A stretch of DNA of 64,000 bases. It comes from Adiantum capillus-veneris (taxonomy: Eukaryota > Streptophyta > Polypodiopsida > Polypodiales > Pteridaceae). The position numbers were made by a program, and so were the translations under genes. The notes below the pieces were generated by a model. The model saw nothing but the letters and a program-made list of their open reading frames with translations, made no database searches and was not told the origin of the DNA. The stretch lies in contig CM043969.1 in assembly GCA_014529385.2 (NCBI GenBank), positions 10,765,001-10,829,000 of the forward strand, written 5' to 3'. Every line of letters begins with the position of its first letter. Within the stretch, counting starts at the first letter, position 1. Of the stretch, positions 46,090 to 57,203 are shown piece by piece.

Positions 46090-47166
46090 CTACCTTGGTT
46101 CAAATAGCACGCAATTACTATGCATACTTAACAATATCCATCCATATTGAATTTGCTTATGAATATCCTTAGTGTCTCTTGGATCAAACACCATTGAGAT
46201 CACATGGCATTGACGGGCTCTGCAATATACTAGAGCTTCACTTGAAACATAGTGCAACACCCACATCTCGTAAGCTTTTCGCAACTTAAGCTCGTCACCA
46301 AAAAGCATTAAAGAATTTTGACTCCCTTTTATTGGCAACCAAGACATCACTGAGATAAGAGTCATTAGGAATAGCATCCAAATCCAGTCACATTTGGCAC
46401 ATTGTCCAAGGAAATGAAAAACTTTGTGCACTTTTTGTAGTATCAAGGATGATTTAGTATCATCACCCCCTCTAGCTTCATAGCCGTCACGAAAAACCTT
46501 GGGAGTCTCTGGACCTGTATCATCAAAGAAACTTTTACCTGTTGGGATTTCACCTTGATCAAGAAAAACAGTTTTATCATGTAGATCTTCATCCATAGCA
46601 TCCTCAAAAGAATCACCCTTGGAAGTCTCAACATTAATCACAATTGTAGGAGTTATCTCCTCATGGAGCCCATGTACAAGCGTAGATGTAAAATCCCTAT
46701 CAATAGTATGTTCACAATCAATATGATCTAGGAAATCTTCATACTTATCCATGTCATCCTCTGCTTCCTCATGTGCATCCATGTTACTTAGCAATCCATT
46801 GTAGCATTGTAAAGGCTCATCTGGCACCCCCTCTGAAGGGGTACACGCATCAGAAATCTCTTCTATACTGTCATGATCATCTCTTCTAGATCTAGCCAAG
46901 AAATCATCGATTATGGCATCTTCTTCCGTGATAATTGCATTTGCAAACATATTGTTAGTAGCAATCATAGGTTCATTAACATCCTCAGGCGCATCATGTG
47001 TTGTGTCCACAATCTTGGTCACTTCATCAGCTACTGTGTATATAATAGCTTTATTTATGCACTCATCTGCAACAAACATGTTGTCCTGCTCAGCTATAAT
47101 GTAGATAGTTTCAGTAATATCTTGTAGAGGCTCATCTGCTTGATGAATTCCTTCAAAATAACCCAT
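46090..47166 (-). CDS. Unknown 358-residue ORF of the non-autonomous element
   Basis: Not recognised. The N-terminal two thirds are strongly acidic (many Asp and Glu; EDAIIDDFLARSRRDD, DAHEEAEDDMDKYEDF). After about residue 250 there is a Trp-rich hydrophobic stretch, WIWMLFLMTLISVMSWL, possibly membrane-spanning, then a Cys-containing tail (YCRARQCHVISMVFDPR). A related frame is kept in the second internal region (51089-52021) with many substitutions and one stop, so the ORF predates the duplication. It occupies the place of pol and has no protease, reverse transcriptase or integrase motif. It could be a captured host sequence or an element-specific protein. Confidence 0.5.
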   Translation of the reverse strand: MGYFEGIHQADEPLQDITETIYIIAEQDNMFVADECINKAIIYTVADEVTKIVDTTHDAPEDVNEPMIATNNMFANAIITEEDAIIDDFLARSRRDDHDSIEEISDACTPSEGVPDEPLQCYNGLLSNMDAHEEAEDDMDKYEDFLDHIDCEHTIDRDFTSTLVHGLHEEITPTIVINVETSKGDSFEDAMDEDLHDKTVFLDQGEIPTGKSFFDDTGPETPKVFRDGYEARGGDDTKSSLILQKVHKVFHFLGQCAKCDWIWMLFLMTLISVMSWLPIKGSQNSLMLFGDELKLRKAYEMWVLHYVSSEALVYCRARQCHVISMVFDPRDTKDIHKQIQYGWILLSMHSNCVLFEPR

Positions 47167-47350
47167 GTCAAGGTTAGCAGCTTGTGAAGCACTTGTTGTA
47201 CAAGGTATGTCTTCACTGAAACCATTATTGGAGGTAGCGTCTATGCGAGCAATCTTTGAAAAAAATTCATCTAAGTCTGTTTCAGCATTAAATTTATTGG
47301 GGTTACCTTTTCTTCATTGCTTAAAATATGCTTCTCTAAAACCGAATTTA

Positions 47351-47771
47351 CTACTTCCAATCCGCATTTTCTTTGGCTTTCCTTCTTGCAGAAATGTGTT
47401 CGCAGAATTCATCACAGTTGAGGAACTGCATTTGATCCCCTTCACCTTTAACCAAGACAACCTGGCTTCGCTCAGTAATCTCCTTTATTTCTAAATCTAG
47501 AATCCTTGAGCTTTCGCAAATAAATTCCTTTGCAAAATAGTCCCACTGTGTGGAAAGCTGCAATCATCCGATTTTCTAGAACATTTTGGCTCTTCATCTT
47601 GTCTTCATAACATGCAATAAAACCTTTTGGATCATATCCTTGAAAATTATGATATTGCTCACATACAGCATCAATTGCCATCTCTACCGCATCATCAATC
47701 TGCTTTTTTATTAGCATGGCTATTTCTTCCTGCAGACATATTCCTTGAACTAATTCCATCATTTTTGGCAA
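47351..47771 (-). pseudogene. Gag-like remnant of the non-autonomous element
   Basis: Overlapping frames at 47472-47771 and 47351-47563, linked by a frameshift, read as a helical, charged protein (ICLQEEIAMLIKKQIDDAVEMAIDAV; STQWDYFAKEFICESSRILDL). They follow the primer site as gag does in the gypsy element at 57204 and are similar in character to its Gag, but similarity by eye is weak. Confidence 0.45.
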
Positions 47772-47897
47772 ATCTACAATTGCTAGACTTTTATCAATTC
47801 CATTAAAATTGAAACCGTTAATAAACTACTTCAATTGTTCTGTCATCTCCATATTTACCTCCCACCCCGGCTCGTTTTGCGTCGACTTCACCAAAGA

Positions 47898-50374
47898 TGC
47901 TGGGGGATATATGTTCGAAACATGAGTCGGGTAGGTGAGGGGCCTTTGGATGTGAGAGATAAGAGAGAGAACGAGAACAACAGGTGCAAACGGCTATGGC
48001 AATCATCATAAACCTCAATTAATCCATTCAAGCTTTAAGGACAACTTAATCCTTAGATAAGGCAAGTTGTTAACAACACCGTCACTTGGATCATCTAATA
48101 ACTAGGAGTTTAAGCTCCCATTTTATAGGATTAATCATACCTTTAACGACATCGGGCTTAACATGATGATTAATCAATCTCTAGTTGATGACGGTAATGG
48201 AAATTCTCTTCATTCACTTTAACTGCTTCAACTGCCTCTTGGATTTTGCAAATCTACTCTTTCTATGTTGATCTTTCCCTGCTTCGATAGCACTCAAGAG
48301 CTCTCTTTTTTCTACTACCTCAATTACCATCAGTAAGTTTCAGACTTCTTCTTACACTTTTGCTTAGACTCCGGCTCTAGCTTTCGCTACTACGACTTCT
48401 ACCCCAACTCCTCCTTGGGTTGCAGCTGTAGTTCCACCCTCTATCTCTTCTTTCTGCCTTGCCGTTCCTCCCCTCCTTGCTCAAGCACAAGAGAGAGAGA
48501 TATTTTCACTTCTTTTTCCCCTTTCTCGTCCGCTAATGAGAGAGAGAGAGAGAGAGAGAGTTACTTCTCTCCTTGCTTGTCTATTGTACCAACAAAGAGA
48601 GATAAAGAGAGAGATTCCTCTTCCTGCTTGACGTTGAGAGCGAGAGAGAGTGAGAAAATTGATTCCTTCTCCCTCACGAGTGCAAGGTAGCTTCCCAGGC
48701 CTTCTTCCCTTCTAATTACCTATGCTTTTCCTCCTTGCTTTGGTTTGAGAGAGAGATAGCAATCCCTTCCTTGCCTTGGCTTCTCCGAGAGAGAGAGACC
48801 TTTCTTTGCTAGCCGAGGACAAGAGAGAGAGCCTTGCTTCTCAAGCACTCTTCTCCCCTTTGCTTCCAATACCTACTTCCTCCTCTTGCATTGGTTTGAG
48901 AACAAGAGAGTGACCCGTCTTGCTTTGTTCCGAGAGCGAGAGAGAAAGAGCCTTCTGTTCCCTTCCTCTCAAGCCACATACCCTCCTCCTCATTTTATGC
49001 TCCTCCTTGATGTCAAGAGCGAGAGGGATGGCAAGCCCCTCCTTGAGGTCAAGAGCACAAGAGGAAGATCCCATTCCCTCCTCTCTTCATGTTCAATACC
49101 TCACGAAATAATCCCCCCCCCCCCCCCCCCCCCCTTCACTCGTTGAAGGCCCTCTATATTTAGGCCCCTCGTTTTGTTGTCACGTTGTCGTGAGTGCCTC
49201 CTTGATGATGTGGCAATTGGCATGTTGACCAACTCAAATTCCACCTCTACTGGTGCTGCAACTGAGTACCATGGCGATCAAAGCACTTTTCGTTTCATAC
49301 ACGTGCTCCTTTGAGATCTATGTCGCCCACTATATGCGCATCTTCTCTCCCATGCGTTCCCTGCGCTGGCTGCTCACACCATGCTTCCTTTGTTTTTCCC
49401 CCATTCACACTTAAAATCAAAACCCTCTGTTGATTTGATGGCCACCCCATGGGTGGCCTCTCTCCCCTCATTTGGAATGCATATCAAGCAAGGCATTGTT
49501 GAGCATGGCATCTTTTCTTTACAATAGCCCTCGACAAACATTATCATCGTGAATTTCCATGCCCGTATCAGCATCTTGAATAATGCCACATGCCTTTAAG
49601 ATGCAGGTATAGGTGATTGCATTCGCTGGAATTTCCCTTCGCATTCAGTGAAAGTAACTGAAAGACTCTTGCCCGTAGCCATTAATGGGCATATCTTGAA
49701 ACCAATGCTCTTCAAAAAGCACCCTCTTAACTGAAAGCTCATCAAAAACACCATGTGCTTTCGTAATAACACCACGTTTAGCACACATATTTCACTTAAC
49801 ACTATCAATCAATAGATATTTTCATACAACCCCTACCGAAGCTGCAAACACCTCAGATGGAACACTAGCCGAGGCGAACGAACTACTACGGAATTGGCCC
49901 CCGATGAAATTTAATCCGGCAATATCTTGGCAATCAGAACTCCAATTTCTGATCTGGAAAGACAGACATGCTCCACAAAGTGAGCACTTCAGCCCGATGC
50001 ATTCACTTTGTCTAAAACCTCTCAGCTGATGCAGTTGCCTAATTTGGTATGGATCTGCCATCAACTCAACTTCAAACTATCATAACTTTTTTACCATAGC
50101 TCCAATCGACGGGCCGTAAAGACAGGCCGGTAGGGCACTTCAAGTAGTACAACTCTAGATCATATTCTCCCATCTATGATCACTTCAAGCATACTCTTTT
50201 TTTAGCATCTTAAGGCATCTATTGGCACTTTAAAGCCTTATCTAGCATACATTAACCGTAAAACTAGCTTCTTAGCAAGACCTAAACATTGATCATTTAT
50301 AAGGTAAGATTCAATTAATCTCAATGTGCATCTTTTTGGTATATTTATTAGCATGGGAGCGGAGTTGCACGACA
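47898..50374 (-). repeat. LTR A of the non-autonomous element
   Basis: About 2.48 kb. Right end gttgcacgaca reads TGTCGTGCAAC on the minus strand, nearly the start of the gypsy LTRs at 54813 and 63086. Left end tgctgggggat. It contains a poly-C run near 49112-49134 and short GA runs near 48536-48560. It serves as 5' LTR for the internal region on its left and as 3' LTR for the partial one on its right. Confidence 0.75.
49500..49810 (-). pseudogene. Decayed PPR fragment inside LTR A
   Basis: Nucleotide counterpart of 44575-44871 with frame breaks. A minus-strand frame at 49596-49808 reads across it in a shifted frame. It shows that the PPR piece was already part of the LTR before the two LTRs diverged. 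Confidence 0.55.
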
Positions 50375-52105
50375 TCCACCCCCTTTGAACCTGCACAGCC
50401 TCCGGTCTGTGCTGCTAACTGTACTGCAATCTGCATCTGCTATAGGTACCTTAAGCTCTTTGCCATCATCAAACTCATGTAATTGGTAGACATATGAAAA
50501 ATAATATAAGGCTTATATCCTATCATCAATGTTCTAGCTTTATCATTAAGTACTTGCCCATAAAAAATCTTTGAATTGTATCTATTGTCTCCAAAGCATT
50601 CAAATATGGGAAACCTATTTAGTGAACTCTGCCAGACTCAAGTGCTCCAGTTAATGATGCACATGGATTGAACATCAAGCTCGCTTTAGGGAACCCTGTC
50701 AAGCTCAAGTATGCCTTACCTTTTCTACACACGGAATGGCTGTCAAGTCCTTTACATCAAGTTCCTGTAGTAGCAGAAACAACTCAAAAGATGTGAAGAT
50801 ACTTTATCAATTGTCCAAAGATGTCAACTGGAAGCTAGCCATGTAAGCTTATTGATCGCATAACCAAAAAATCTTCTGACTTAGCATAATCTAGAAACCA
50901 AAACCTTGTATCATGCAATGTGTTAGAAGGAAATAACTCAGATCCTTTGAATCTGTAGCATGTACCTTAGAAGCCCCCAGGATCAAATGGGATAATGAGT
51001 AATTTCCCACACAATGGAGCAACATAATATCCACATGAGTATACATTTCTCGTATCAATCAACATCAAGAATTTTTGGTGCAAATATGCTACCTGTATCC
51101 ATCCATATCCTTAGAATTTCTTGGATCAAACACCATTGAGATCACATAGCATTGATGGGCTCCGCAATATACTAGAGCTTCACCTAAAGCATAGTGCAAC
51201 ACCCACATCCCGTAAGCTTTTGGAAACTTAAGCTCATCACCAAAAATCATTAAAGAATTGTGACTCCGTTTTGCTGGCAACCAAGACATCACTGAGATAA
51301 GCATCATTAGGAATAACATCCAAATCCAGACACATTTGGCACATTGTCCAAAGAAATGAGAAACCATGTGCACTCGTCGTAGTATCAAGGATGATTTAGT
51401 ATCATCACCCCCTCTAGCTTCATAGCCATCATAAAAAACCTTGGGAGTCTCTGGAACTGTATCATCAAAGAATTTTTTACCTGTTGGGATTTCAGCTTGA
51501 TCATGGAAAACAACTTTATCATGTAGATCTTCATCCATAGCATCCTAGAAAAAATCACCCTTGTAAGTCTCAACATTCATCACCACTGTAGGAGTTATCT
51601 CCTCATGCAGCCCATGTACAAGCATAGATGTAAAATCCCTGTCAATAGTCTGTTCACAATCAGCATGATCTAGGAAATCTTCATACGCATCCATGTCATC
51701 CTCTGCTTCCTCATCTGCATCCATGTTACTTATCAATCCATCATAGCACTGTAAAGACTCATCTGGCACCCCCGCTGAAGGGGTACATGTGTTAGAAAGC
51801 TCTTCTATATTGTCATGATGATCTCCTTTAGATCTAGCCAAGAAATCATCGATTATGGCATCTTCTTCCATGATAATTGGATTTGCAAACATATTGTTAG
51901 TAGCAATCATAGGTTCATTAACATCCTCAAGATCATCATGTGTTGGGTCCATAATCTTGGTCACTTTATCAACTATTGTGTATATAATAGATTTATTTAC
52001 GCACTCATCTATAACAAACATGCTGTCCTGCTCGACTATAGTGCATATAATTTTAGTAATATCCTATAGAGGCTCATCTCTTGATGAACTCCTTCAAAAA
52101 ATCCC
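50375..52105 (-). pseudogene. Second, partial internal region with a broken copy of the unknown ORF
   Basis: Matches 45427-47145. The frame at 51089-51538 is related to the C-terminal part of the 358-residue ORF, and 51545-52021 to its N-terminal part. A TAG at 51545-51547 splits them; GAG stands there in the first copy. Similarity to the first internal region stops near 52105. Confidence 0.65.
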
Positions 52106-53019
52106 TTGCTGAATTTGTCATTGTTTGTCATTGTAGGCCATTCTTCATTTTTCCATTGCTTGCTGAAGCTTTGTTATTGCCTTGAATGGAGGATATGCTC
52201 TTGATAAGTACAATGGGATATGTAGTTGGAGCTCCAAGTCGGTGCCGATTGATTTGGGTAGTCGATTCCTTACTAAAGGGAAAAAACCCGGTGGGAAAAA
52301 AGTGCCTTTGGTATACGCTCTTATTGGAGTTGAGCATTTAGACTTGAAGTACCTGTGATGCAAGGTGAGTGCTTGGGAGAAACAAAGGAAGAGTGCCTAT
52401 GCAAGTGCCAATTATGGGGCACTCTATATTCATACGAGAAATTTGTCAAACAAAATCATGTAGTGTAAGAGATGGAGTTGATGGGTGCTTCAAGGAACAA
52501 TGTAGCACAAGTGACATCAAATGACGTCTCAATAGCTTCCACGTTTCTGAGAAGGGTTTTCGATGTAGAAACTTCTTCACTCATACCTCACTTTGTTGAG
52601 TGCGTGAGTGTCATTTGGACTTCCTCCTTCACTTCACCACTCTACTACAACAACTTTGACGCTTATGTTCACCTATACCAGCATGAGCGACACAACATAA
52701 TTATGCTCAACTCTTCTAGCTTGAGCAGCACCTAGAATAACTAAGACGCTTAGACCACATGAAGGTTTGGGACTAATGCCTCGCTCATTTAGTTGCTTAG
52801 CTACTCGACTCTGACTTTTATGCCATGTATGTTTAATGGCGACTTGGACTTACCTGTCAGGGATTTTGTTAATGTAATCACGATCATGTGATTATGTCAA
52901 TAACTCTAGTATTTACACAAGTGAACACGTTAATTGTTAACGTGAATTTGATTATGACCTACAAAAAAGCATAGAGCCGGTTAGCCCTCTGAGGTTTTTA
53001 TTTTTCACGGCGGGGTCTG
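52106..53019. other. Gene-free DNA right of the LTR array
   Basis: No coding potential recognised. Short perfect palindromic words occur near 52880-52900 (aatcacgatcatgtgatt) and 52926-52942 (cacgttaattgttaacgtg). An aaaacccggtggg word near 52284 recurs in the hairpin at 53020. Confidence 0.4.
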
Positions 53020-53101
53020 CCGGGCTTTTTCATTTTCCCGATGGGCCCGCCGAGTATCTGCAGAAGCCCGGTAGGCCCACCGGGAAAATAAAAAAGCCCG
53101 G
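53020..53101. repeat. Long hairpin: 33-bp inverted repeat with 16-bp loop
   Basis: Arms at 53020-53052 and 53069-53101 pair over almost their whole length (core CCGGGCTTTTT ... ATTTTCCCG .TGGGCC). The loop includes ctgcag. The arms are much more GC-rich than their surroundings. Confidence 0.8.
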
Positions 53102-54228
53102 TGGGAGTAATTATATATAGTAAACAGTGTGCTAACCGTGGTCTTTTAGCTAGGCAAATTGTTGGGGAGTGTATCCAAGTGCCGGGTATAGTCATCTCTT
53201 TGTGAATTGACCTAAGGTTACAGAGTCACAAGTCCTTTTTTTGGGTTGAATGTGATTCTTAATTCGATAACCACTTCTAAATTTTTTTAATTCGTTTACC
53301 GACATGAAGGTATGAAACCAAAACAACTGAAAACTTGGAGAGTCATGCTCATTGCCATTGGTCCAAATGAGGGTTGTAATTGGTTTTAGAAGATGAGCAT
53401 ATGTAAATGACGAGTCGATAGTCAAGGGTTGGATGTCCTGTACTAGTGTATTGGGCATCTAAAGATCCTTGAAGTCTTGCATTTTTCACCATCATAGATT
53501 TGAGTTGATTTATGCTTGTCACTCCACAATATAAGAGCTATAATCCTTATTTGGGTTAAAATAGCTTTTATATATTGAATTGGTTGCATGGGCGGGCTAC
53601 AATCCTTCACTGGGTACAAGTAGTCCTCAATTGAGTGATTATACTGAAGATTTTTTTGCGTTAGTTCATGCATTAGTTTATAAAGAGAGTGCATTATGTA
53701 TTGTGATAGATTATTAATTCATAAAATGGCCAATCATATATTTTATTGCTTTCGTTTGTTTTTTGTAGCAATTGAAATTAGATGTGTCTTATTGTTTGCA
53801 AATCAAAGTGGACATATAAATAATCATTATTACAACAATTGCATTGGGAGATTCATAGCATTGTTGTAGTTACTATGCCGTGCATAGATTGTATTGCAAT
53901 GTGTATGTTTGCTCACAATATAGGTTGCATTGAAAATCTCATATTGTGCATCATGGTTACTTTCATATTGAATGGTTTTTATAATTTAAAATATACTGAA
54001 AATAAGAAAAATGTTTTTTTTTTGCAAAACTCACAAGTGTGAGTGGATAGTATTAAGAACATCATCATAAATATACACCAACCTTGAGCTCAGACCGAGC
54101 CTTGAGGGTCACAGGATTACAAATTTTCTGCTTGACAGAGAAACCGCAACTACTCCAAGGCTTTACTTATTACAAGATGTCATCATGACATGTATTGTTC
54201 TAGACCAGACCTCTGAAGCTTGTTTGCC
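53102..54228. other. AT-rich gene-free DNA
   Basis: Only motif-free frames (for example 53192-53458 and 53443-53694 on the minus strand). Nothing recognised. Confidence 0.4.
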
Positions 54229-54812
54229 TCAGGTCATGTGGATTGTCACTCTGCTCTCTTGTATGATTTCACAAAAGCTTGCCACCCACAGCCAGATCCC
54301 CCTCAAACACGCGGTGGTTCCTTGCTGCCAAATATGGTGAAAGAAGTAGTACCTGGTTATTTGAGTGCAAAGGAGAAGAGCAGGACTTCCCAACCTGTTA
54401 CTACCAAAGAACATATCATTCTTGAAGAACTTAATTTTCCATGTCCTTTGAATCCACGTTCATATTTTCCCAGCCATGCCACTGATTGCCTGGCATCCCA
54501 TGAAAAGGTGGGCTAGGTCTTCACTAGCTACTCTACACCCCGAGCAAAGATCGGACCCGATTCCTCTTTCTTGTATCTTTACGCCCATCGGCATAGCACC
54601 CCACATCACTTTCCACAGAAATATCTTCATATACTGAGGCCACCTTGGCTTCCAGATGTTCTCCATGACTCCCTTCCACCATTTTTTCGTCCAATGCCTC
54701 TTCCATAATTTGCTGAGGGGGCTACACCAATTAGCCTCGTGCATTAATGCATGGTAAATGCTTTTAGAATGTGGTTTTCAAAAGAGGCTACTCCTGGGCC
54801 ATCTCCAAGCGT
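54229..54812 (-). pseudogene. LINE (non-LTR retrotransposon) ORF2 fragment with zf-RVT domain
   Basis: The minus-strand frame 54460-54744, extending upstream in frame to 54812 past a TGA at 54778-54780, reads WKPRWPQYMKIFLWKVMWGAMP, then GIGSDLCSGC, then EDLAHLFMGC. This is the zinc-binding domain found after the reverse transcriptase of plant LINEs (W..vP.K...F.W; C..C ... HL...C). The upstream part is absent because the gypsy element inserted at 54813. Confidence 0.7.
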
Positions 54813-55409
54813 TGTCGTGCAGATCCGCTCCCATGCTAAGAAAGATGCCAAGAAAATGCACATCAAGTTTGTTTGAAGCTTACAGGATTAATGAACAGTG
54901 ATTAGGGCCTGGTAACAGGCCAAGTTCAATGTTGAATGTATGACAAATGCGGTTGAAAGAGCCAAAACATATGCCTTAATGATGACAAAAATGATTATGC
55001 TTGATGTGAGCACATATGGAAGATTATGATGTAAAAATGTAGTGCTTGAAGTGCTCTACCGGCCTATCTTTACGGCTCGTCGATTGGAGCTACGATGAAG
55101 AAGTTATGGCAGTTTAAAGTTGGAGTTAATGCAGATTTGCACCGGATTGGGCAACTGCAGCTGAGGTGATAGAATTGAAGTTAATGCATGGGCTTGAAGT
55201 GCTCACTTTGTGGAGCGCATCGGTCTTTTCAGATTAGCGATCGGAGTTCCGGTTGCCAAGTTATTGGCCGTTAAATATTCACCGGGGGTCGGTTCTGTAC
55301 CAATCTGGTCGGGCTCGGCCAGAGTGCTAACTGGAAATTTTTGAGCTTTATCCAGGTTTTGGAATGCAATGATTGCGTAGAAAAGTCAACGTGGCTACGG
55401 CATCCTGGA

Positions 55410-55720
55410 GAAAAATGAGGTGCTAGGCATTGCCTTGGCCGACATGTATGCCAATTGTGGTGCCCTTACAATGGCTATGGCCGCCCAATAGAGAAAAATA
55501 ATCTTCTTGGCATTGCTTTAGTCAGTATGTATGCCAATCTTAGAGACCTAGATTGTGCATGCCTGGTCTTCAAGAAACTTATGCACCGACGAGATGTTGT
55601 CAGTCGGATACAAGCTTACATGGAGTATGGATAATCCTTTGAGGCAGTCGGTATGTATGCAAAAAAGGGTGTACCGAAAATGTTATGCTTGGCAATACCT
55701 TGGCCGAGATGTATGCGATG
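55410..55720 (+). pseudogene. PPR gene fragment inside the gypsy 5' LTR
   Basis: Conceptual plus-strand pieces in shifting frames read LGIALADMYANCGALTMA, then LGIALVSMYANLRDLDCA, then CLVFKKLMHRRDVVS. These resemble successive PLS-type PPR motifs (LVSMYAKCG.. ..A..VF..M..RDVVSW). Stops and frame changes make it non-coding. It sits at the same LTR position as the PPR piece in LTR A and LTR B but shows different PPR sequence. It is repeated in the 3' LTR at about 63683-63990. Confidence 0.7.
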
Positions 55721-56517
55721 CGCGGTGTCCGAGTGTGATGCCCAAATCCATAACCTTATATAAGGCTAGTCCGCCCGCTTATGGCGAGGCCGCCCACATA
55801 AGGCTAGGCCGCTCGCTTATGTCGAGGCCGCCCACATAAAAAGGCCTGCCCATAAAGTCCATTGGCCACCAAAAAATATTCAAAGGGATACCCAATAAAG
55901 GAGAGGAGTGTGAAGCCAAGAGAAAAAGATGGCTTGCAGGCAGGGGTGCAGGCAGCGAGAAGAACGAAGGAAGACTCGCGCCGGGCGATACGATGCTCCG
56001 ATGGCAGCACGCAAGAAACGAGATTTGCTCAGCTCGCAGAGGCGCTCCGTTTTGGTGCCACTCGCGGGGCGTTAGGTGCTGGTTGATTTTCTCGCTGCCA
56101 CGTCAGCAGGAGGGCAGTTTTATGCCTCCCTAGCAACGACGGCGCCGTCGTTGCTAAGGGAGGATGCATGCTATTACTAGAGGGGATTATTTTTGCATGA
56201 GAAGTGTGTGGAGAAGCAAACGAACAAGGGAAGAAGAAGGCGAGATCTCTGGAGCTCTTGATCTCCAACCTCCAAGACAAGCAAGGGTTTTGGCTCGTCC
56301 TCAGCACATAAGCAAAGGGAGTTCTCCCTCTCTCTCTCACTCTCGTTCTCGAGGGAAGCAAACGGCGAAGAAGGGGGAAGAGCTCAAGGGCTTTGCAACC
56401 AAGGTAAGGCAGGGAGAAGGCAAGCAAGCAAAGCTCTCGCTCTAGATCTCTAGTCCAAGTAAAGAGGACGAGAAGGGCACGAAGCACCATCAAAAAGCTT
56501 GAAGAAGAGGCAAAGTT

Positions 56518-56574
<57 letters not shown>
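56518..56574. repeat. (CT)n microsatellite in the gypsy LTR
   Basis: A CT run of about 57 bp. Equivalent in position and element orientation to the GA runs of LTR A and LTR B. Confidence 0.95.
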
Positions 56575-56576
<2 letters not shown>

Positions 56577-57129
56577 TCTCGAGCTAAAGAGAAGCAAAAG
56601 CAACAAAGAAAAGGGGAGATTTGTTCGAAGAGAGGAGAGCAAGGGAAAGCCATCGAGCTTGTTGAAGAAGGTAAAAAGGGCAAAAGAAAGCACGGTTCTC
56701 TTTCGGCTTAGCAAGGAGAAGGAAACTAAAGCCCGATTCTCTTTGGCATAGACAGTGATTGCAGACCAATCAATAAGATGGAATCGATACAAGAGGACTT
56801 TCCTCGTCAGCAGGCAAATTAGTTTAATTACCTCCTTTTTGATGAATTGCGGAGCCGTTAACGGCCCGGAGTATTCTGTAAGGGGAGTTTAAGCTCCTAA
56901 ATCGTCATTAGTTTAAATTAACGGTGTCGTTAACGACAGTTCTTCATGATTGCGCATCAATTTCGTCGGTGGTATCGGTTTTTGAGCAAGTTTTGTGCGT
57001 TGATAGCATTACCGAGTGATTAAAAGCTGCTGTATTGTGCGGTGCGGTAAATTTTTGCTCTCAATTTTTCCACAGCCAGCAGCTCGGTGCTGACCTGGCT
57101 CAAGTTTTGAACACATATCTACTGACACC

Positions 57130-57147
57130 TGGTGAACCTGACGCAAA
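57130..57147 (+). other. Putative primer binding site of the gypsy element
   Basis: TGGTGAACCTGACGCAAA follows the LTR end after two bases (CC). It starts TGG, as expected for pairing with a tRNA CCA end, and is conserved in the non-autonomous element. The tRNA is not identified; it is not the initiator-Met type. Confidence 0.5.
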
Positions 57148-57203
57148 ACCGAGTCGGGGTGGAAAAATTGTTGAAGCGTATATCTATACCACAAGAAGCA
57201 GCC

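Larger units (their letters stand above)
42898..52105 (-). mobile_element. Tandem non-autonomous LTR retrotransposon: LTR / internal / LTR / partial internal
   Basis: Read on the minus strand from the right, the order is: partial internal region (52105-50375), LTR A (50374-47898), internal region (47897-45427), LTR B (45426-42898). Both LTRs begin TGYCGTGC after a tccaccc-type polypurine tract. Next to LTR A, TGGTGAAGTCGACGCAAAAC lies where the gypsy element at 54813 has TGGTGAACCTGACGCAAAAC. The internal region is only about 2.5 kb, has Gag-like pieces but no protease, integrase or reverse transcriptase, and holds an ORF of unknown function. The repeat of the internal region beyond LTR A indicates unequal recombination between LTRs or a tandem insertion. 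Confidence 0.75.
54813..57127 (+). repeat. 5' LTR of the gypsy element
   Basis: 2315 bp, from TGTCGTGCAG to ACTGACA. The first 914 bp match 63086-64000 with a few percent difference. It contains the PPR fragment (55410-55720), a tatataa box at 55757-55763, two copies of a 37-bp unit (aaggctagnccgcccgctta ...) at about 55762-55838, the (CT)n run 56518-56574 and the ggagtttaagctcc palindrome near 56885. The right boundary is set by the CA before the putative primer site and is less certain than the left one. Confidence 0.8.

Noticed and set aside
47818-48018. 66-residue minus-strand frame across the left edge of LTR A
   Set aside because: It spans the LTR end and putative primer site, so it is not a conserved protein.
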